From Gavia stellata (taxonomy: Eukaryota; Chordata; Aves; Gaviiformes; Gaviidae), in contig NC_082602.1 in the NCBI RefSeq assembly GCF_030936135.1, positions 3,348,001-3,412,000 on the forward strand: a stretch of 64,000 nt of DNA, read 5' to 3'. Position 1 is the stretch's first letter. Each line of letters opens with the position of its first letter. Of this stretch, positions 49,501 through 64,000 are shown one piece after another. The notes beneath the pieces are model-generated. The model made no database searches. It saw only the letters and a program-made list of their open reading frames with translations, and was not told where the DNA came from. A program made the translations under genes and the position numbers.

Positions 49501-51143
49501 GAGGCATCCCCTCCACATCAGAGGAGGAATGGCCACAGGGCAGTGGCAGATAGTAGACCTACTATCCTGCTTGCAGGGCAAACTAAACACCTTCCCAGAC
49601 TGCTCCATTCACATGGCCACACAGACCGGTGTTTCCTCCTCGTTACTCTTACAGATTATTTAATTAAAAAGCTACAGAGCAGAAAGGCTGCTTTGTATGA
49701 ATTTGTCAGGAAGAATCAAATAACGTGCACAATAACTGAAACAAGCCAGGAAATGAACCTCTCCCTCCACCACTCCGCCATGTCCCTTTCACACGAACAA
49801 AACCCACCAGTTGCCTCTCCAGAAGGCACCAGCTAATTAATTTCATTTCCCAGCTCTTATTTTATCAAAACAAGTATATTTAGCAGGTGCTGCCTTAAAA
49901 AAGAAGTGACAGCGGGAAATTGCCCGTGTGGCCCTAATGCAGACGTGAATCAGCAGAACCAGGAGATGCACAGCAATGCAAGAAGGAGGCTTTTTAATTT
50001 CTTTTTCTTTCACATATGGTTAGATAATACATGAAAAATGTCTTTCCACTTATTGTCATAGAAACATTTTCATTTATTCTAACACACACACGCATATTCC
50101 CAAGTCGGAAAAGCAGCCATGAAGCCATTTAGAAAAATCATGGATCTCCCAGCTCATCAAATGCCCACTCCTCACTGGAATCTCAGTCACCAGAAGAAAT
50201 AAATCTAGGAAATCAAATATTGCTGAGGTGATTTGTGACTCCCTTCTAAATGGTCCCTTCAGACGGACTCCCCATCTATTTGAGAGCAGCAACAAATCTT
50301 GGCCTTGGCAGCTATTTGGCTGCTTCCAACTAAAGTAGAAAATGGGTAATGCAGGCTGGGGTGGGGGGTGTGGGGGGGCGTTCCCATGCACCTCCAAACA
50401 CACACAGGACAGAGCTGCACACTGTGAAGCTTCTCGCAGAAAACCTCATGAACGCACTGTGGTGCCACAGCCAACGGTGGAGTTGGATCCTTCCTCTCTC
50501 ACACTCCAACCTTGCCTCTCCTACTTTGTCCTCCACTGCTCGCTGTGCCTCCTTCCTTTCAGCCTACATTTCTAATCCTTCACCACACCGTGCTCCTGCT
50601 CCTGAATGAAGCCCAGAGGAGCCCAAGCTGATCATCCATTATATTTTCTTTGGAAGGAGCTTGACAAACCAAAGGGATTCCTGACAAGCATGATGCCGCC
50701 ACCATCATCAGCAATTGTGTCTCTAGCCAGCTGTCACCCACCAGGAGACCGCAAATGCACACGGTCACTCAAACAATGCTACGTCTCCTGTCACCAGGCT
50801 CACTGGGGACAACCCTGTCCCGAGAACTACCAACATTACAAGTGATTGGTATAAATACTTAATGTGCATTCCTCTAATCCCTTTGTCAGAGCCACAGCCT
50901 CTCTATACCAGGGTAATTCATTTCAACTTTCAAACAAAGACTTGGTAGTGGCACGCTTGGCGGGGGGTGTTTATAGATCTTTAATGGTCTTTTTCTTACA
51001 ATCAAGGTGCTATAGCACTTAAAAAAGGCACCACATTTTTGCTGGGGGGAGAAGAGGGAAAAAAATAATGATATACGATATACAAGAGGAAACACTGTTA
51101 AACTGCATGCAATTATCAAAAGACACTAAAAAAAAAATCAAGT

Positions 51144-51149
51144 TTTATT
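51144..51149 (-). terminator. OIT3: Candidate OIT3 poly(A) signal (distal)
   Basis: AATAAA on the - strand, about 610 bp after the OIT3 stop. Confidence 0.35.
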
Positions 51150-51255
51150 AAATACCTTTTACTATTTAAAAATAACATTTAAATGTGCCTGTGATAGCTC
51201 TGAGCTTTAGCCACCTGTAATGACAACTGTTTTATAGCTCCAAGGAGCATTATGA

Positions 51256-51270
51256 GATATATATATATAT
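51256..51270. repeat. (AT)n microsatellite
   Basis: Short alternating AT run in the probable OIT3 3' UTR. Confidence 0.75.
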
Positions 51271-51282
51271 TTTATACATGTT

Positions 51283-51288
51283 TTTATT
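51283..51288 (-). terminator. OIT3: Candidate OIT3 poly(A) signal (proximal)
   Basis: AATAAA on the - strand, about 470 bp after the OIT3 stop codon. Confidence 0.35.
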
Positions 51289-51756
51289 AACAGTCATCCA
51301 AAATCTCAGCACATCCGAAAGCTTCAGCATCATTCACAGAACTGCATAGCAAACACGTTCAGCTACGATACTATTTGTATTGTCTGATGAAAGAAGGGCT
51401 TGAATAACATTTGTTTAGTCAAGGACAATAGTCCTGTGGAGCCTGCAGGTGGACGTAGGGCAAGACAAAGTTGGGTAACGCTTCAGGCCTGCAAAGCAAT
51501 AGGGTCCCTTTAACTGAAGGGTTGTGGGGAAGAAACACAGGTAAAAACCAAACTGTTCTGCAGTCCAGGTTGCACTCAGAGGGCTGCCCCACGTGCCCAA
51601 CATATTTCACGAATAATCATCACGCAGTTAGGGAAACAAGTCCCAGGGTTCAAGTGGGGCTTTACCAAATACCTCTTATTTCTCAAACAACCATGAAAGA
51701 AGGCATTGATAAGGAAGGTTGGTCTCAGGCAGAGATGCTGTTCCAGTGCGTGAGTG

Positions 51757-64000
<12,244 letters not shown>

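Larger units (their letters stand above)
46530..51756. other. Convergent gap: PLA2G12B 3' UTR, spacer and OIT3 3' UTR
   Basis: 5.2 kb between two stop codons of converging genes. No further coding exon recognised. PLA2G12B has no clear AATAAA close to its stop; ATTAAA occurs at 48439 and AATAAA at about 50206. On the - strand, OIT3 signals are listed separately. An (AT)n run lies near 51256-51270. Confidence 0.55.

Overview
The window looks like nuclear DNA of a sauropsid vertebrate, most likely a bird. Genes are split by introns with GT-AG sites, coding exons are close to their vertebrate orthologues, and recognisable interspersed repeats are very sparse. No bacterial, viral, tRNA, rRNA or CRISPR features were found. 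The species cannot be named from the sequence alone.

Three genes are supported exon by exon. (1) P4HA1, + strand, 708-26485: collagen prolyl 4-hydroxylase subunit alpha-1, complete coding sequence, 14 coding positions, 536 residues. (2) PLA2G12B, + strand, 35972-46529: the catalytically dead group XIIB secreted phospholipase A2-like protein, complete, 4 coding exons, 202 residues. (3) OIT3, - strand, 51757-63689: the last five coding exons (EGF module, ZP domain, C-terminal tail); the 5' part lies beyond the right edge. The order and orientation P4HA1 > PLA2G12B > < OIT3 is that of human 10q22.1, read from the other side.

Layout: 1-678 is upstream sequence or 5' intron of P4HA1. 679-26485 is P4HA1. 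26486-about 30020 is its probable 3' UTR and downstream flank, with several poly(A) signals. About 30020-35971 is intergenic, with two MIR-like SINE remnants. 35972-46529 is PLA2G12B. 46530-51756 is the convergent gap with both 3' UTRs. 51757-64000 is OIT3.

The strongest structural signal is that P4HA1 carries two tandem exon duplications. The first is a pair of 71-nt exons (13634-13704 and 14816-14886) matching the known mutually exclusive pair in human P4HA1. The second is a pair of 54-nt exons (22220-22273 and 22337-22390) only 63 nt apart. Both members of this pair encode the iron-binding HxD motif and differ by one residue although 11 of 54 bases differ; the second uses a GC 5' splice site. 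Together they could give four enzyme isoforms.

The genes do not form one pathway but share the secretory route. P4HA1 acts in the ER on procollagen. PLA2G12B and OIT3 are, from knowledge of the families, liver-enriched secretory-pathway proteins. PLA2G12B here ends in RDEL, a KDEL-type ER-retrieval tail. Less certain are several well-spliced exon-like segments on the - strand between 28.8 and 38.9 kb, which may be an antisense or decayed transcript.
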